Below are positions 61,915 through 64,000 of a stretch of 64,000 nt of DNA, piece by piece. A program made the translations under genes and the position numbers. The stretch is from positions 744,001 to 808,000 of the forward strand of contig CAWBTU010000006.1 in NCBI GenBank assembly GCA_963791805.1. Direction: 5' to 3'. Below the pieces are notes generated by a model that searched no databases, was not told where the DNA came from, and worked only from the letters and a program-made list of their open reading frames with translations. The stretch is from JACMJL01 sp963791805 (GTDB lineage: Bacteria; Bacillota; Clostridia; Clostridiales; Clostridiaceae). Numbering within the stretch: position 1 is the first letter of the stretch; every line of letters begins with the position of its first letter.

Positions 61915-62129
61915 AAAGATATATAAGAATTTAAATTAAATTAAAATGTATACACTAGAACTAGAGTCTGAAGTGCTCTAGTTTTATTATGGTATTGATT
62001 CAAATGCGGTGTAAATTCGCAACAGTTGAATCAATGTGCATTAATAAAAAAGCGAATAGAAATTCGTAGAATTGGGAAAATTATACTAGAAAATTAATTT
62101 ATAAAGTAAATTCATTAGGAGGTTTTCCC

Positions 62130-63014
62130 ATGGATACAAAGAAAATAGAAGATGCAATATTTAAGGAGGCTATGGATGTCTTTAAGGACAGTGCAGTTAG
62201 CTTTTTTGGAATAGATGTGAACATAATCGCACCAGCATTAACAGAGATAAAAGACATAGTGATAAACACAAATTTTACGGATTATACCTTCTACGCATCG
62301 GACAATTCTATACTACATTTTGAATTTCAAACCACAAAAAAGAAAAAGGATATTCAAAGATTTATGTTTTATGATGCTTCTTTGAACTATAGCCAAGATA
62401 AAATAATTAGAACAATAGTAGTTTATTCATCAGAAATCGAAAATGCACCTAGTCAATATGATGCAGGAAGTATAAAATATAAAGTAGAAAACTTCTACAT
62501 GAGCAATTTAGATGGAGATAAAAACTTTGAAGAAGTAAAAAGCAAAGTACATGCTGGGCAGCAATTAAGTAAAAAAGATATACTTAATCTTACTTTTGTT
62601 CCCTTGATGAGGAGTAATAGGAGTAAGGTAGATAGAGCTGTAGACAGCATAAGATTAGCAAATGAGATAGAAGATACAGAAATGAAAAAAGCAACTTTGA
62701 GTATATTGTATGCTTTTATAGATAAATTTGCAGATAAAAATTCTAAAAATAAGATTATGGAGGAATTTTCTATGACTGAAATAGGTAGAATGTTATATGA
62801 AAAAGGTATAAAAGAAGGAGAAGAAGCTGGAGAAAAAAAGGGAGAAAAAAAGGGTAAAGCAGAACTACTATTAGTCCAGCTTACAAAGAAATTTAAAAAA
62901 GTACCTGAAGAATATAGAGAAAAATTAAAAGCATTGCCAGACAAGACTATAGAATTAATTGGTACAGATATTTTTGAAATAGAAGATATAAAGGAAATTG
63001 AAAAGTATTTTTAG
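62130..63014 (+). CDS. Rpn-family PD-(D/E)XK nuclease with DUF4351-like tail
   Basis: A 294-residue protein. The N-terminal EAMDVFKDSAVSFFGIDVNI and the core NSILHFEFQTTKKKKDIQRF (E-x-Q) match the 57347 type. The middle shows ILNLTFVPLMRSN. A Lys/Glu/Gly-rich hinge follows (GEEAGEKKGEKKGKAELLLV) and a short DUF4351-like end (VPEEYREKLKALPDKTIELI). AGGAGG lies 9 bases before the ATG, the best ribosome binding site of the Rpn genes here. A type I repeat lies 50 bases downstream. Confidence 0.85.
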   Translation: MDTKKIEDAIFKEAMDVFKDSAVSFFGIDVNIIAPALTEIKDIVINTNFTDYTFYASDNSILHFEFQTTKKKKDIQRFMFYDASLNYSQDKIIRTIVVYSSEIENAPSQYDAGSIKYKVENFYMSNLDGDKNFEEVKSKVHAGQQLSKKDILNLTFVPLMRSNRSKVDRAVDSIRLANEIEDTEMKKATLSILYAFIDKFADKNSKNKIMEEFSMTEIGRMLYEKGIKEGEEAGEKKGEKKGKAELLLVQLTKKFKKVPEEYREKLKALPDKTIELIGTDIFEIEDIKEIEKYF

Positions 63015-63018
63015 CATC

Positions 63019-63060
63019 AATTTGATTTCGGCTTTCCTTTTTTGAGAAAGCTAGTAAAAT
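63019..63060 (-). repeat. Inverted fragment of the PLD-helicase 3' end
   Basis: The minus strand reads ATTTTACTAGCTTTCTCAAA, then AAAGGAAAGCCGAAAT, a degraded version of 28135-28172 (ACTAGCTTTCC...GGAAAGC). It is opposite in orientation to the other copies. Confidence 0.55.
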
Positions 63061-63066
63061 CAATAA

Positions 63067-63285
63067 CTAAGCAAGCTCAACTTTGTTTCTCAACCACCCC
63101 TGAGGTGTAATATTTTCTAGAAACGAGCTGTAAACGAATAAGGACAATTAAATAAAAGTGAGTGCTGGAACAAACACCGTCATGAAAAAAACAACATCTA
63201 AACTAGAGTATAATTGCTCTAGTTTTATTTAACTAATAGCAAATTCACTTCGTTCATAAAAATCCCTTGGGGGATAAACAAACTA
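63067..63285 (+). repeat. Type I repeat, long form
   Basis: AGCAAGCTCAACTTTGTTTC core, ATGAAAAAAACAACATCTAA and the hairpin AACTAGAG-TATAATTG-CTCTAGTTTTAT (63208-63234), then AGCAAATTCACTTCGTTCAT. It has the uninterrupted version of the sequence that the IS element entered at 42691. Confidence 0.9.
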
Positions 63286-63290
63286 ATAAT

Positions 63291-63323
63291 TCAGAGGACA
63301 GTCTACACTGCTCCTCTTTTTTC
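63291..63323 (+). terminator. Intrinsic terminator
   Basis: AGAGGACAG / CTGCTCCTCTTTTTT hairpin with T6, between the repeats and the WYL regulator gene. Confidence 0.7.
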
Positions 63324-63471
63324 ATACACAAAATTCAATCCCACAAAGTAAAATCAAAGAAATATTTGTAAAACAATGTTACTAAATACAATATATAGTG
63401 ATAAAATAATAGTGTATATTTAACCTTTACAATTAATGAGTTAACTAAGGAAAAAAAACAAGGAGAAACAA

Positions 63472-64000
63472 ATGGATAATATAAATGGAAGTAAGCTAAA
63501 AACACTATATTTACTTAAGATTCTACAGGAGGAATCAGATGAAGATAATGAGCTAACCATGCCGCAACTTATCGAAAAGCTATCTAACTATGGCATAGAG
63601 GCTGAGAGAAAATCTGTAACACGGGATCTGAAGGCTCTATGTGATTATGGTTATGATATAAGTTTATTTGAAAGCAAAAAAGGTTATTATCTAAGAGAAC
63701 GAGACTTTGATCTTTCGGAGCTTCGCTTTTTAATCGATGCGGTTTTGTCTTCAAGGTGTATAACACCTAAAAAGTCAAAGGAGCTTATTTCAAAGCTTGA
63801 AAAGCAAACTAGCAAGCAGGTGGCAAGGAAACTAAAGGCAAACAGAAATATCGATGATAGAATAAAGTGCAAGAACGAGGAGTTCTATTATAATATTGAT
63901 AAAATAAGCAGGGCTATAAGCGAAAATAAGAAAATTACCTTTCAATACTATAATTATAATGTAGAAAAAGTTAAGTCTTTGAAAAGAGAGGGGCACGTTT
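63472..64000 (+). CDS. HTH/WYL domain transcriptional regulator, 5' part
   Basis: The 176 residues seen before the window ends. Residues 8-75 are a DeoR-like winged helix (LKTLYLLKILQEESDEDNEL, ERKSVTRDLKALCDYGYDIS). The following segment (FDLSELRFLIDAVLSSRCIT) is the usual linker, and the WYL domain begins at DKISRAISENKKITFQYYNY. WYL regulators often control DNA-repair or defence genes. AAGGAGAAA lies 6 bases before the ATG. The 3' end is outside the window. Confidence 0.9.
   Translation, partial: MDNINGSKLKTLYLLKILQEESDEDNELTMPQLIEKLSNYGIEAERKSVTRDLKALCDYGYDISLFESKKGYYLRERDFDLSELRFLIDAVLSSRCITPKKSKELISKLEKQTSKQVARKLKANRNIDDRIKCKNEEFYYNIDKISRAISENKKITFQYYNYNVEKVKSLKREGHV

Noticed and set aside
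62495..62944. A 149-codon minus-strand frame
   Set aside because: It is antisense to an Rpn gene and Ser/Leu/Phe-rich, as expected for the complement of Lys/Glu-rich coding DNA.

Overview
The window is AT-rich DNA from a spore-forming, anaerobic Firmicute, most likely Clostridium sensu stricto. The main evidence is an alpha/beta-type small acid-soluble spore protein, a GH18 enzyme of the kind found in spore-cortex hydrolases, DUF1659/DUF2922/YvrJ modules, a DUF2089 operon, low-GC codon use and strong GGAGG ribosome binding sites. No tRNA, rRNA or CRISPR array was seen.

Layout. 1-7.8 kb is ordinary small-gene territory: an acetyltransferase tail, a YvrJ/DUF1659/DUF2922 module, a Crp/Fnr regulator, a GH18-FN3 protein, a second DUF1659/DUF2922 module, a DUF2089 operon and an SASP. 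9.4-14.5 kb holds a higher-GC redox operon (a molybdopterin oxidoreductase plus an iron-sulfur protein with a degenerate hydrogenase domain) with a divergent LysR regulator. 14.7-20.7 kb is a patchwork of decayed modules, toxin-antitoxin genes and a TPR-protein operon, ending in a group II intron (20.8-22.9 kb). 23-28.8 kb has a CPBP protease, a PD-(D/E)XK (Rpn-type) nuclease, a PLD-SF2 helicase and a MazG-like pyrophosphohydrolase, with decayed copies nearby.

29.2-49.2 kb is a defence island: a Ser/Thr kinase fused to a novel C-terminal region, a NACHT NTPase with a helical-repeat partner, an SF1 helicase with a DUF2726 nuclease tail, an AspBHI-like restriction enzyme split by a frameshift, FRG and AIPR proteins, an IS4-family insertion, a Sau3AI-like restriction-modification pair, an HsdS remnant and a DUF1016 nuclease. 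49.3-63.3 kb is dominated by interspersed repeats, three Rpn-type nucleases, a second group II intron, a DUF4143 ATPase, a beta-lactamase-family hydrolase and fragments of a DUF3427 helicase and its NUDIX partner. The window ends inside a WYL-domain regulator.

The main themes are anti-phage defence and genome plasticity. Short hairpin repeats recur, abut or truncate genes, and flank Rpn nuclease genes. The IS element and both introns have landed inside repeat or terminator hairpins. Several genes carry one-base changes in homopolymers, which may be real phase variation, decay or sequencing error. The strongest candidates for something undescribed are the kinase/NACHT/helicase-nuclease locus (29.2-37.7 kb) and the association between the repeat family and Rpn nucleases (49-63 kb).
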